Source of the DNA: Roseibium polysiphoniae
GTDB taxonomy: Bacteria; Pseudomonadota; Alphaproteobacteria; Rhizobiales; Stappiaceae
NCBI RefSeq assembly: GCF_014842925.1
Contig: NZ_JACYXJ010000002.1
Coordinates: 558,001-622,000 of the forward strand
DNA length: 64,000 nucleotides
Direction: 5' to 3'
Positions 7,938 to 16,711 of this stretch are shown here, in pieces (the first letter of the stretch is position 1; every line of letters starts with the position of its first letter). Below the pieces are notes generated by a model. The model was given only the letters and a program-made list of their open reading frames with translations. It was not told the DNA's origin and did no database searches. The position numbers were made by a program, and so were the translations under genes.

Positions 7938-9038
7938 TTACTTGGCGAGCCAAGCCTGGAATTTTGCATCCAGATCGTCGCGGTAATCAGCCCACCATTC
8001 GTAGTTGTACAGGAAGGTGTTCTTGGCGTTGTTCGGATCGGTTGGCATATGCGGTGCCATGTCGATGCCGAGGTCAGCATGCTTGCCGACGAGCGGTGCG
8101 GAAGACGCACGTGCAGGGCCGTAGCTGATGTATTTGGCCTGGTCCGCAAGACGCTGTGTGTCTGTTGCGAACTTGACGTATTCCATTACGGCTGCCTTGC
8201 GGTCATCCGGCAGGCCGGCAGGAACAATCCAGCCGTCCAGATCGAACACCTGAGCGTCCCAAAGCATTTTGACCGGCTGCTTCTGCTCTTCGATCAGAGC
8301 GAACAAACGACCGTTGTATGTGGAGCCGATCACGACTTCCTTGTCGGCCAGGAGCTGAGGCGTTTCCGCACCAGCGGACCACCAAACGACCTGATCCTTG
8401 ATGGTGTCGAGCTTTGCGAGTGCGCGGTCGAGACCTTCTTCGGTTTCCAGAACGTCATAGACGTCTTCCTTTGCAACGCCGTCGCACAGGAGAGCCCATT
8501 CAACGTTGTTGATCGGACGCTTTTCGAGCGAACGCTTGCCCGGGAATGTTTCCAGGTCGAAGACGTCACAGATGTCGTCCGGCTCTTTGCCGTTCCACTC
8601 AGCGATATCCGAGCGGAAGCCGAATGTGGTGGAGTAAACGATCTGCGGAATGAAGCACTCGGAGACCAGGAGATCGCCGAAGTCTTCCGAAGCAGGCGTT
8701 CCATCTGGAGCAGCTGCGAGATCGGTGTCCGGGTTGATTTCCAGGGCGAGGCCTTCGTCACAAAGACGGATTGCGTCGGATGCGACGACGTCAACCAGGT
8801 CCCAGGTGATGTTGCCGGCTTCGTTCATGGCGCGCAGCTTGGCGACGGCTTCAGCGGACGATTCATCATTGATGATGTTCACGTCCGGATTCATTTCCAT
8901 GTAGGGCTTGTGGTAGGCGTTGTTCTGCGAAGCAGAGTATGCGCCACCCCAGGAGACGATGGTCATGTCTGCTGCTAAAGCAGAGGAACCGAGCAGGGCC
9001 ACTGCGGTGCCTGCGAGAATTGTTGACTTGAGCTTCAT
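7938..9038 (-). CDS. Periplasmic binding protein, PotD-type
   Basis: A 366-residue extracellular solute-binding protein. It has a Sec signal peptide (MKLKSTILAGTAVALLGSSA, cleavage near LAA at 21-23), then the MTIVSWGGAYSASQ start typical of PotD-like proteins. The frame is open 60 codons upstream, but the ATG at 9038 has AGAGGGAG before it and begins the signal peptide. It captures the substrate for the adjacent permease pair and ATPase. The ligand is unproven; creatine is suggested by the downstream creatinase. It lies between the ATPase gene (94-bp gap with two hairpins) and the PotB-like gene (75-bp gap with one hairpin). Confidence 0.88.
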   Translation of the reverse strand: MKLKSTILAGTAVALLGSSALAADMTIVSWGGAYSASQNNAYHKPYMEMNPDVNIINDESSAEAVAKLRAMNEAGNITWDLVDVVASDAIRLCDEGLALEINPDTDLAAAPDGTPASEDFGDLLVSECFIPQIVYSTTFGFRSDIAEWNGKEPDDICDVFDLETFPGKRSLEKRPINNVEWALLCDGVAKEDVYDVLETEEGLDRALAKLDTIKDQVVWWSAGAETPQLLADKEVVIGSTYNGRLFALIEEQKQPVKMLWDAQVFDLDGWIVPAGLPDDRKAAVMEYVKFATDTQRLADQAKYISYGPARASSAPLVGKHADLGIDMAPHMPTDPNNAKNTFLYNYEWWADYRDDLDAKFQAWLAK

Positions 9039-9066
9039 GATAGTTAGCTCCCTCTTTCTGGTTTGA

Positions 9067-9124
9067 ACGGACGTAGTACGGGTCCGTCTACTCACGGCCG
9101 AAGCCCGACTTATTCGGGTCGGCC
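9067..9124 (-). promoter_or_regulatory. Two hairpins between the potA-like and potD-like genes
   Basis: Hairpin at 9096-9124: an 11-bp stem GGCCGA..CCCGA / TCGGG..TCGGCC with a 2-nt bulge and 5-nt loop. Hairpin at 9067-9087: ACGGAC / GTCCGT. Both lie in the 94-bp intercistronic gap ahead of the binding-protein Shine-Dalgarno. They may be mRNA processing or stability elements; the role is inferred. Confidence 0.4.
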
Positions 9125-9132
9125 TGTGATCT

Positions 9133-10227
9133 TCAAGCGACGGCGTCGAGCGCCTTGCAATCATTGATGGCCCAGCCGATGGGCACGGTTTCGCCGGTTT
9201 CGAGCTTGCGCCGTTCACCGCGGTTTCTCACCTTGACGATGAATTCGTCATTGCCCGCGACACTCATCCGAACCCGGATGTGATCGCCGAGGTAGATGAG
9301 TTCCTCGATACGGCCCTGAACGAGATTTTCCATGGAGGAGGCGGGCTCGAACTCGACCCGCTCAGGCCGAAGCGACAAGGTGGTGCGATCGCCGACCGCG
9401 TTGACGTTGACCTTGTCCGCTTTCAGCTGGGTGCCGTCGTCCAGTTCCACGAGGCACTCATTGCCGGATACGCCAATGACCTTGCCGCTGAGCTTGTTGT
9501 TTTCGCCGATGAATTGGGCAACGAAGGAATTCTGCGGGTCCTCATAGAGGCTGTCTGGCGTCGACAGCTGCTGGATGACGCCATCGTTGAACACGGCCAC
9601 CCGGTCGGACATTGTCAGCGCTTCGGTCTGGTCATGGGTCACATAGACCACCGTCACACCGAGGTTTTCGTGAATGTGCTTGATCTCGTACTGCATCTGC
9701 TCGCGCAGCTGCTTGTCCAGCGCGCCGAGAGGCTCATCCATGAGCACCAGTTCAGGATCGAAGACCAATGCGCGCGCCACAGCGACACGCTGTTGCTGAC
9801 CTCCGGAGAGCTGGGCCGGACGGCGATTGCCGAAATCGCCAAGCTCGACCATTTCGAGCGCGCGTTTGACCTTTTCTTCCTGCTCGGCCTTGCCGACGTT
9901 TCGCACCTGAAGCGGGAAGGCAAGATTTTCGGCGACGCTCATATGCGGGAAGAGGGCGTAGTTCTGGAACACCATGCCGATGCCCCGCTTATGCGGCGGC
10001 ACGTTGTTGATCGGCCGGTCATTCAGAAAGATCTCGCCATGGGTCGCGGGCTCGAAGCCTGCGAGCATCATGAGGCAAGTGGTCTTGCCGGAGCCAGACG
10101 GCCCAAGCATGGTGAGGAACTCTCCGGGGGGAATGTCGAGGTTGAGGTTTTTTACGACCAGGATTTCGCCGTCATAACTCTTTTGGACGTTCTCATAGCG
10201 AACGGACGCGCCTCGATTTGATGGCAT
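9133..10227 (-). CDS. ABC transporter ATP-binding protein, PotA-type
   Basis: A cytoplasmic ATPase of 364 residues from the ATG at 10227; an upstream ATG at 10251 would add eight residues but has a poorer ribosome site. It shows Walker A GPSGSGKT, the Q-loop in FQNYALFPHM, signature LSGGQQQRVAVARAL, Walker B VLMDEPLGALD, the H-loop histidine in VTHD, and a C-terminal TOBE-like domain. It is the first gene of the minus-strand operon potA-potD-potB-potC-creatinase and is transcribed divergently from doeA. It energises import by the PotB/PotC-like pair. Confidence 0.9.
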   Translation of the reverse strand: MPSNRGASVRYENVQKSYDGEILVVKNLNLDIPPGEFLTMLGPSGSGKTTCLMMLAGFEPATHGEIFLNDRPINNVPPHKRGIGMVFQNYALFPHMSVAENLAFPLQVRNVGKAEQEEKVKRALEMVELGDFGNRRPAQLSGGQQQRVAVARALVFDPELVLMDEPLGALDKQLREQMQYEIKHIHENLGVTVVYVTHDQTEALTMSDRVAVFNDGVIQQLSTPDSLYEDPQNSFVAQFIGENNKLSGKVIGVSGNECLVELDDGTQLKADKVNVNAVGDRTTLSLRPERVEFEPASSMENLVQGRIEELIYLGDHIRVRMSVAGNDEFIVKVRNRGERRKLETGETVPIGWAINDCKALDAVA

Positions 10228-10699
10228 AAGATCCCCAACACCCTTTTTCATTTTTAATTGCCGGAAGGCAAAAATTTCCTCTGGGACGTGCTGGTGCGGC
10301 AGCGACGTTCCTCGAAGTTGACATGATCAAAACAAATTAAAGTGCCGAGGAAAAGGGGGGGCAAGCGAATTGATGAATAAATATTGGACAGAAGCGTGCA
10401 AGGATTGTTCACAGCCAAACATTTGAACTTGCAGCAATTAATTGAATCTCGTCGCTCAGCTTGGCTCGACTTTGGCCTGCTTTGAACAACGCCAAAAAAA
10501 TGCGCAGATGACGTTTTTATTGAACTGGTTGTCGCTTTTGTCTTCCTGACGCCTTGCGCTTTGTTTCCCACTGAAGCCTCGGATTTTTCATCGAGGATAT
10601 TTCGTAAATTGGAGGCGAGCGTCGTCTATGGCGCAGAAGCCCGCCGTTTTTCGTCAGATTTTCTCACATCGACCGAATTCATCAGCGGGAGCGACGAAG
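10228..10699. other. Divergent intergenic region between the potA-like and doeA-like genes
   Basis: About 470 bp without a convincing gene; it must carry the promoters of both divergent units. A TTGACA hexamer lies at 10318-10323 on the plus strand, but I see no good -10 at the right distance. A weak CCTCG...CGAGG dyad sits near 10576-10594. An in-frame ATG at 10628 lies upstream of the chosen doeA start. No regulator gene is encoded here. Confidence 0.5.
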
Positions 10700-11884
10700 A
10701 TGAGCGCAAGTGTTTTGCCATTCACCAACCAAGAGTATGAGCGGCGGTTGAAAAAAACGCGCATTGCGATGGAAACGGCCGGAATCGACCTCCTTTTCCT
10801 CGAAGATCCATCCAATATGGCATGGCTGACCGGCTATGACGGCTGGTCATTTTATGTTCATCAGGGGGTCCTGATTTTTACCGATGAAGACCCGATTTGG
10901 TGGGGCAGGCGCCAGGATGCCAATGGCGCGCACCGCACGGTATGGATGTCTGACGAGAGAGTTACGTTCTATCCGGACCATTTCGTGCAGTCGACCGAGC
11001 GCCATCCGATGCAGGTTCTGGCGGAGCTGATCCGCAGCAAAGGCTATGGCGCGAAGCGTATCGGGCTCGAACTCGACAACTACTATTTCTCAGCCAAAGC
11101 CTATCTGACGCTTCAATCCGAGCTTCCGGATGCGGCCTTTGTGGATGCGACGGCGCTGGTGAACTGGCAGCGATCCGTGAAATCGGAGGAGGAGCTGGTC
11201 TACATCCGGAAGGCGGCTCGTATCTCGGAAAAGATCATCGATGGGGCGTTGGAGCGTGCCGTGCCGGGCATGAAAAAGGTCGATCTGGTCGCAGAGATGT
11301 ATTCCGATGCGATTCGCGGCGTCGAGGATGCCTGGGGTGATTATCCCGCGATTGTTCCTTTGCTGCCGAGCGGGTCTGATGCGGCGGCTCCGCATCTGAC
11401 CTGGGACGGTCGGGAGCTGCAGTCTGATGCGGCGACTTTCTTCGAGATTTCAGGCTGTTACCGGCGGTATCATGCACCTCTCTGTCGCACTCTGTACTTC
11501 GGAAAACCGCCTGAGTTTATGCTTGAGGCGGAAAAAGCCCTGGTTGAAGGCCTCGAGGCGGGTCTGGAAGTCGCACGCGCTGGAAATCGGGCCTGCGATA
11601 TCGCCCTTGCGCTTGCCGCTCCTTTGGAACGGGCGGGGATCGACCGGGGCGCGCGCGCCGGCTACCCGATTGGGCTGTCCTATCCGCCCGATTGGGGCGA
11701 GCGGACGATTTCGATCCGAGAAGGTGACGAAACAGTGCTCGAACCGGGCATGACTTTCCATTTCATGCCTGGTCTATGGATGGACGATTGGGGGCTTGAG
11801 ATCACCGAGAGCATCTTGATCCGCGAAAACGGCGCTGCTGAAACCCTGTGCGACCGGCCGCGCAAGTTGCATATCAAGGATTGA
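10700..11884 (+). CDS. doeA: Ectoine hydrolase DoeA-like (M24 family)
   Basis: A 394-residue M24 'pita-bread' hydrolase matching DoeA/EutD in length (about 399 in Halomonas) and in blocks I recognise: LPFTNQEYERRL, DPSNMAWLTGYDGWSFYVHQ, DNYYFSAKAYL, DYPAIVPLLPSG, AAPHLTWD, YPIGLSYPPDWGERT and LEPGMTFHFMPGLW. DoeA opens the ectoine ring, giving mainly N-alpha-acetyl-L-2,4-diaminobutyrate. A longer frame begins at 10628, but the ATG at 10700 follows GGGAG and fits the family N-terminus. It is followed 4 bp later by an M20 deacetylase that could perform the next step. It is divergent from the importer/creatinase operon. The family call is strong; the in vivo substrate is inferred. Confidence 0.8.
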   Translation: MSASVLPFTNQEYERRLKKTRIAMETAGIDLLFLEDPSNMAWLTGYDGWSFYVHQGVLIFTDEDPIWWGRRQDANGAHRTVWMSDERVTFYPDHFVQSTERHPMQVLAELIRSKGYGAKRIGLELDNYYFSAKAYLTLQSELPDAAFVDATALVNWQRSVKSEEELVYIRKAARISEKIIDGALERAVPGMKKVDLVAEMYSDAIRGVEDAWGDYPAIVPLLPSGSDAAAPHLTWDGRELQSDAATFFEISGCYRRYHAPLCRTLYFGKPPEFMLEAEKALVEGLEAGLEVARAGNRACDIALALAAPLERAGIDRGARAGYPIGLSYPPDWGERTISIREGDETVLEPGMTFHFMPGLWMDDWGLEITESILIRENGAAETLCDRPRKLHIKD

Positions 11885-11888
11885 GTCA

Positions 11889-13055
11889 TTGGTGGATCTG
11901 AATAGGACCAAAGCAATTTTGGGCGATCTGATCGCCTTTCCAACCGTCTCCTCCGACAGCAACCTTGATCTGATCTCCTATGCGGCGAACCTGCTGGAGC
12001 AGCTGGGCGCGCGCATTGAACTGACGAGCGACGGCACCGGGAGGAAAGGCAACCTGTTTGCCAGTTTCGGCCCGGATATCGCAGGTGGGATCGTCTTGTC
12101 CGGCCATACCGATGTCGTGCCCGCCAATCCGGATGAATGGGTTGGTGATCCGTTTGAAATGCGAGAGGCCGACGGGCGGCTCTATGGGCGCGGTGCCTGT
12201 GACATGAAGGGCTTCATTGCCGCTGTTCTGTCCAAGGCTCCGGAGCTTGCCGAATCTGCTGTAAACAGACCTCTGCATATTGCTCTGACGTTCGACGAGG
12301 AGGTCGGCTGCCTCGGCGCCCAGCGGCTTGTTTCTGCCCTCGAAGGCCGCGAAGCGCTGCCATCGCTTGTGATCATCGGAGAGCCGACGATGATGGGGGT
12401 GATCGATGGCCACAAGGGATGCTGCGAGTATGTCACGCGTTTCCAGGGACTGGAAGGACATGCGTCTAATCCAGGTGGCGGGGTGAACGCCATCCATTTC
12501 GCCAACCGGTATGTCTCGCGCCTGCTCACACTCGGCGAAGAGCTAAAAAACCAGGCAGATGCCGACAGCGTATTTGACCCGCCTCATTCGACGCTACAGG
12601 TCGGGCGAATAGAAGGGGGAACCGCTCGCAACGTGGTTGCCGGCTCTTGCGAGATCGATTGGGAAATTCGGCCGGTCAAGCTCGGCGACGAAGAACACGT
12701 CAAGGATCAGCTTGGCTTCTACTGCGAGGAAGTGCTGCTTCCGGAAATGCGAATCATCTCGCCTGCCGCGGCCATTGATCTGGAGGTCGTGGCTGAGGTT
12801 CCTGGCCTTACGCCAATCCCGGACAACACGGCGCGCAAGCTTTTGTTCGAACTCACGGGCGAAGAGACATCTGATGTTGTGGCTTTCGGCACGGAAGCGG
12901 GATTGTTTCAGTCTCTCGGCATGCATGTCGCGGTCTGTGGCCCGGGATCAATCGATCAGGCGCACAAGCCGGACGAATTCGTCAGCCTTGAGCAGCTGTC
13001 GGCCTGCCTCACTATGCTGGATGGATTGAGTGCCGAACTTCGCGATGAGACCTGA
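11889..13055 (+). CDS. M20-family deacetylase, ArgE-like
   Basis: A 388-residue zinc peptidase/deacylase of the acetylornithine deacetylase type. Motifs: SGHTDVVP (metal His), GRGACDMKG (bridging Asp), DEEVG (catalytic Glu), a GHAS dimerisation-domain histidine, and a late AHKPDEFV metal His. It starts at TTG 11889 (or GTG 11892) with AAGGA upstream, and follows doeA closely, so the two form one unit. In known ectoine routes the acetyl-diaminobutyrate deacetylase is DoeB/EutE, from the unrelated AstE/AspA family. This ArgE-type enzyme could be a functional substitute. Classical arginine synthesis is a less likely role here. Confidence 0.8.
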   Translation: MVDLNRTKAILGDLIAFPTVSSDSNLDLISYAANLLEQLGARIELTSDGTGRKGNLFASFGPDIAGGIVLSGHTDVVPANPDEWVGDPFEMREADGRLYGRGACDMKGFIAAVLSKAPELAESAVNRPLHIALTFDEEVGCLGAQRLVSALEGREALPSLVIIGEPTMMGVIDGHKGCCEYVTRFQGLEGHASNPGGGVNAIHFANRYVSRLLTLGEELKNQADADSVFDPPHSTLQVGRIEGGTARNVVAGSCEIDWEIRPVKLGDEEHVKDQLGFYCEEVLLPEMRIISPAAAIDLEVVAEVPGLTPIPDNTARKLLFELTGEETSDVVAFGTEAGLFQSLGMHVAVCGPGSIDQAHKPDEFVSLEQLSACLTMLDGLSAELRDET

Positions 13056-13067
13056 TCGTCGGCTCTT

Positions 13068-14264
13068 TTAAAGCTTGAGAATCGGAACCGTTGCGCCTGC
13101 CGGCAATGGCTTTGCGTGGGGAGGACGGATGATCAGTGCACCGGACTTTGCCAGCAGCGCCAGCATCGAGCTGTCTTGTTTGGCAAAGGGGGTTACCATG
13201 AGCCGGCCGTCGTCGGTTTTGCCGAGTTCCGCGCGGACGTAATCCTGGCGCCGGTCGTTTTCACCTATTGGGCTCGCGAGGACGGCTTCGGTTTCAACTC
13301 CGGGCCCGATCTCTTGGCCCAGCATGGCGCCGATCAGCGGCTTGAGGAACAAAAGGGCGCAAACGAGGCTGGAGACGGGATTGCCCGGGAGGCCCAGGAC
13401 CTTCATCGGGCCGAGATGGCCAGCCATGAGCGGCTTGCCTGGTCTCATTGCAATGCGCCAGAACGCCAGATTCATGCCTTGTGCGCCGAGAACGTCCTGA
13501 ACGAGATCATGATCGCCGACGGAGGCTCCGCCCAGGGTAACCAGGATATCCGCCTTCGCTTCAATCGCGCGACGAACGTGCCCTGCCATGGCGACCGGTT
13601 CATCCGGCGAAATGCCAAGATCCAGCGCGGTGCCGCCACAGTCTTCGACGAGGGCTGCAACACCGGCATGATTGGAGGCGATGATCTGGTCCGGACCGGG
13701 TTCTGTACCAGGGCGAACCAGCTCATCCCCTGTGGCCAGGATCGCAACCACCGGACGGCGGCGGACGGGCAGCTCTGCATGGTTCATGGCCGCTGCCAGC
13801 GCTAGGTCGCGATATCCGAGCTTCGCGCCGCCGGCAATCAGGATTTGCCCTTCGGAAAAATCCAGCCCGGCTGGGCGAACAAACAGGCCTCGCGCGGGGC
13901 TCTCGGTGGCGGTGACCTTGTCGCCGTCACGGATCGCATCTTCCTGAATGAGGATCGTATCCGCGCCATTGGGAACCGGCGCTCCGGTGAAGATCCTGAC
14001 GGCCTGGCCGGGACCGACTGTTCCCTCGAAACCATGTCCCGCCGGCGCTTCGCCAATGACAGTGAGTGTCGCCGGAACATTTGCCACATCTTCGGCACGC
14101 ACCGCGTAGCCATCCATGGCCGATGCGGCAAACGGAGGCTGCGTGCGCGTCGATGCCAGATCTTGAGCCAAGACGCGGCCGTTGGCGTCAGCAAGCTGGG
14201 CCGTCTCGGTTTCGCACAACGTGACCCCCTTCAAGAGCTCAGTAAGAGCGTCTGCGACCGGCAT
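13068..14264 (-). CDS. moeA: Molybdopterin molybdotransferase MoeA
   Basis: MoeA inserts molybdate into adenylylated molybdopterin, the last common step of molybdenum cofactor synthesis. Visible blocks: SAMDGYAVR, RIFTGAPVPNGAD, VAILATGDEL, TLGGASVGDHD, MRPGKP and LPGNPVSS. The 398-residue form starts at ATG 14264, which aligns with the family N-terminus. The frame also allows GTG starts at 14291 and 14348; the latter would overlap moaC by 53 bp and add a Pro/Ala-rich leader, so I prefer the shorter form although its ribosome site is weak. It is last in the ppiD-trpD-trpC-moaC-moeA strand run. Confidence 0.93.
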   Translation of the reverse strand: MPVADALTELLKGVTLCETETAQLADANGRVLAQDLASTRTQPPFAASAMDGYAVRAEDVANVPATLTVIGEAPAGHGFEGTVGPGQAVRIFTGAPVPNGADTILIQEDAIRDGDKVTATESPARGLFVRPAGLDFSEGQILIAGGAKLGYRDLALAAAMNHAELPVRRRPVVAILATGDELVRPGTEPGPDQIIASNHAGVAALVEDCGGTALDLGISPDEPVAMAGHVRRAIEAKADILVTLGGASVGDHDLVQDVLGAQGMNLAFWRIAMRPGKPLMAGHLGPMKVLGLPGNPVSSLVCALLFLKPLIGAMLGQEIGPGVETEAVLASPIGENDRRQDYVRAELGKTDDGRLMVTPFAKQDSSMLALLAKSGALIIRPPHAKPLPAGATVPILKL

Positions 14265-14295
14265 GAGGGGTTTGAGCGAGGGGGTGTTCACGGGC

Positions 14296-14805
14296 TCAGG
14301 TGCCGCCTGTGCCGCCGTCGGCGGAGGTCCAGTGGCCTGATTTTCCACCTGCCTTTTCCAGCAAGCGGATATCGCCGATCACCATACCTCGGTCCACGGC
14401 CTTGGCCATATCATAGATGGTCAGGCAGCAGACGGAGCAGGCGGTGAGGGCTTCCATCTCGACGCCGGTCTGCCCGCTCACCTTGGTCGTCGCCTTGACC
14501 CGCAGGCCAGGCAAATCGGCGTCGGGCTCTATGTCGATTGTGACCTTGGACAGGGCGAGCGGGTGACAGAGCGGGATCAGCTCGTGGGTCTTTTTCGCAG
14601 CCATGATGCCAGCGATGCGCGCTGTTGCAATCACGTCGCCCTTCTTGGCATTTCCCGAGACAATAAGCTCGAGCGTCTCAGGGCGCATTGTCACAGACCC
14701 TTCTGCGACCGCGATGCGAGAAGTCACATCCTTTTCGGACACGTCAACCATGTGGGCTGCGCCGGCAGCGTCAATATGGGTCAGCTTGGGGTCGGTGTCA
14801 GGCAA
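14296..14805 (-). CDS. moaC: Cyclic pyranopterin monophosphate synthase MoaC
   Basis: A 169-residue MoaC, with MoaA converting GTP to cyclic pyranopterin monophosphate, the first step of molybdenum cofactor synthesis. Signatures: [40 protein letters not shown] (active-site His) and [10 protein letters not shown]. Length agrees with the roughly 160 of the family. It lies 9 bp after trpC and just before moeA, a common alphaproteobacterial order. The C-terminus ends in a short Gly-rich tail. Confidence 0.95.
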   Translation of the reverse strand: MPDTDPKLTHIDAAGAAHMVDVSEKDVTSRIAVAEGSVTMRPETLELIVSGNAKKGDVIATARIAGIMAAKKTHELIPLCHPLALSKVTIDIEPDADLPGLRVKATTKVSGQTGVEMEALTACSVCCLTIYDMAKAVDRGMVIGDIRLLEKAGGKSGHWTSADGGTGGT

Positions 14806-14814
14806 GCGGTGTTC

Positions 14815-15633
14815 CTATTCGGCTGCGTCGGCTTTGGCCGCTGACCGATCGAGTAGCGCTCGCGTCGCCGCGGTGACATCGGCTTGGCGCATCAGGCTCT
14901 CGCCGATCAGGAAAGTCGAAATGCTGGATCTCGACATTCTGGAAAGATCGGCCGGCGTAAACAGTCCCGACTCACCGACGACAATACGGTCGTTCGGCAC
15001 GAGCGGCGCAAGCTCTTCGCTGGTTTCAAGACGGGTTTCGAAGGTCTTGAGGTTGCGATTGTTGATGCCGAAGAGCCGCGATTTCAGTTTGAGTGCCCGC
15101 TCGAGCTCATCGCGGTCATGAACTTCAAGCAAAACATCCATTCCCAGCTCCAAGGCACTGTCTTCGAGAGCCTTTGCAGTCTCATCATCGACGGCGGCCA
15201 GGATGATCAGGATGCAATCGGCTCCCCAGGCACGGGCCTCATGCACCTGATAGGTGTCATAGAGGAAGTCTTTGCGCAGGGCGGGCAGCGAAACCGCATC
15301 GCGGGCGGCGTTCAGGTATTCCGGCTTGCCCTGAAAGGAAGGCGTATCGGTCAGCACGGAGAGGCAGGCCGCTCCACCGGCCTCATAGGCCCGTGCAAGG
15401 AGAGGGGGATCGAAGTCCTCGCGAATGAGGCCCTTTGACGGGCTCGCCTTCTTGATTTCTGCGATCAGCGCGTAATCCCCGGCGTCGAGTTTGCGCTCGA
15501 TTGCTTTTTGAAATCCACGCGGCGGCGCGATGTCCGCGATGACCGCTGTGAGATCACGCAGAGAGACCTTTGCTTTGGCGGCAGCAATCTCGGCGCGCTT
15601 GTATTCTTCGATCTTCGTCAGAATATCAGACAT
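14815..15633 (-). CDS. trpC: Indole-3-glycerol phosphate synthase TrpC
   Basis: A 272-residue TIM barrel that closes the indole ring in tryptophan synthesis (CdRP to indole-3-glycerol phosphate). Motifs: [13 protein letters not shown] (catalytic Lys), [18 protein letters not shown] and VVGESGL. The frame is open 36 codons upstream, but the ATG at 15633 fits the family and lies 5 bp after the trpD stop. Here it is a stand-alone TrpC without a fused TrpF. Confidence 0.95.
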   Translation of the reverse strand: MSDILTKIEEYKRAEIAAAKAKVSLRDLTAVIADIAPPRGFQKAIERKLDAGDYALIAEIKKASPSKGLIREDFDPPLLARAYEAGGAACLSVLTDTPSFQGKPEYLNAARDAVSLPALRKDFLYDTYQVHEARAWGADCILIILAAVDDETAKALEDSALELGMDVLLEVHDRDELERALKLKSRLFGINNRNLKTFETRLETSEELAPLVPNDRIVVGESGLFTPADLSRMSRSSISTFLIGESLMRQADVTAATRALLDRSAAKADAAE

Positions 15634-15638
15634 CGGAT

Positions 15639-16652
15639 TTATCCGTTTGAGGTTGCGACAAGACGCTCGAGACAGTCGGCGGCCGAGCCACTGTCGAGAG
15701 ACTGAGCGGCCAGGGTCATGCCGTCGGTTAGCTTGTCGCATTTTCCGGCAATCAACAGCGATGCGGCCGCGTTGAACAATACCACATCCCGGTAGGCATT
15801 CTTCGCGCCTGACAAGACTTCGCGAAGCGCGAGGGCATTTTCGGCCGGCTCACCGCCCTTGAGGTCGTCCGACTTGACGAGCGGAAGGCCGACGTCAGAC
15901 GGGCTGATCTCGAAAGAACGGATCTCTCCGCTTTTGAGTTCGGTTACATAGCTTGGCCCGGTCGTGGTGATTTCATCCATGCCGTCTGAGCCATGAACCA
16001 CCCAGACGTGATCCGACCCAAGGCGTTGAAGGACCTCGGCGATGGGCTCAACCCATTCGCGCGCATAGACGCCCAGCAGCTGCCGCTTCACGCCCGCCGG
16101 GCTGGAAAGCGGTCCAAGGAGATTGAAGATCGTCCGCGTGCCGAGTTCGACTCTCGTCGGGCCGACGTGCTTCATGGCTGAATGATGCAGCGGCGCAAAC
16201 ATGAAGCCGATACCGGCTTCCTTGATGCATTCGGCGATCTTCGCCGGGCCAATGTCAATGTTGACGCCGAGTTGGGCGAGGGCTTCTGCTGCGCCGGATT
16301 TGGACGACAGGGAGCGGTTGCCGTGTTTGGCGACGGGCACGCCGCACCCCGCAACAACAAGAGCAGTGCACGTGGAAATGTTGTAGCTGCCGGAGTTGTC
16401 GCCCCCGGTGCCGACGATGTCGATCGCATCTGACGGAGCGTTCACCGGCAGCATCTTGGCGCGCATGGTCTCAACGGCTGCGGTGACTTCGTCAATCGTC
16501 TCGCCGCGGACCCTGAGTGCCATCAGGAAGCCGCCGAGCTGTGACGGTGTCGCTTCTCCTGACAGGATAATCTCAAAGGCTGCACGCGCCTCGTCGCGCG
16601 AAAGAGCGCTTCCGGTCGAAACCTTGGCGATGAAGTCCTTGAAGTTACTCAT
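15639..16652 (-). CDS. trpD: Anthranilate phosphoribosyltransferase TrpD
   Basis: A 337-residue enzyme that joins anthranilate and PRPP. Motifs: [17 protein letters not shown] (PRPP binding), [24 protein letters not shown] and [10 protein letters not shown]. It is translated directly before trpC. trpE and trpG are not in the window, so the anthranilate synthase step is encoded elsewhere. Confidence 0.95.
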   Translation of the reverse strand: MSNFKDFIAKVSTGSALSRDEARAAFEIILSGEATPSQLGGFLMALRVRGETIDEVTAAVETMRAKMLPVNAPSDAIDIVGTGGDNSGSYNISTCTALVVAGCGVPVAKHGNRSLSSKSGAAEALAQLGVNIDIGPAKIAECIKEAGIGFMFAPLHHSAMKHVGPTRVELGTRTIFNLLGPLSSPAGVKRQLLGVYAREWVEPIAEVLQRLGSDHVWVVHGSDGMDEITTTGPSYVTELKSGEIRSFEISPSDVGLPLVKSDDLKGGEPAENALALREVLSGAKNAYRDVVLFNAAASLLIAGKCDKLTDGMTLAAQSLDSGSAADCLERLVATSNG

Positions 16653-16711
16653 GTTCGGTCCGCAAGTGTCGTGGCGGTGGCCTGGTGGCCACCGCGTTTA
16701 CATGGATCGCA

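Noticed and set aside
7923..8978. 351-codon plus-strand frame opposite the PotD-like gene
   Set aside because: Antisense to a clear binding-protein gene, with Cys/Val-rich sequence and no family features.
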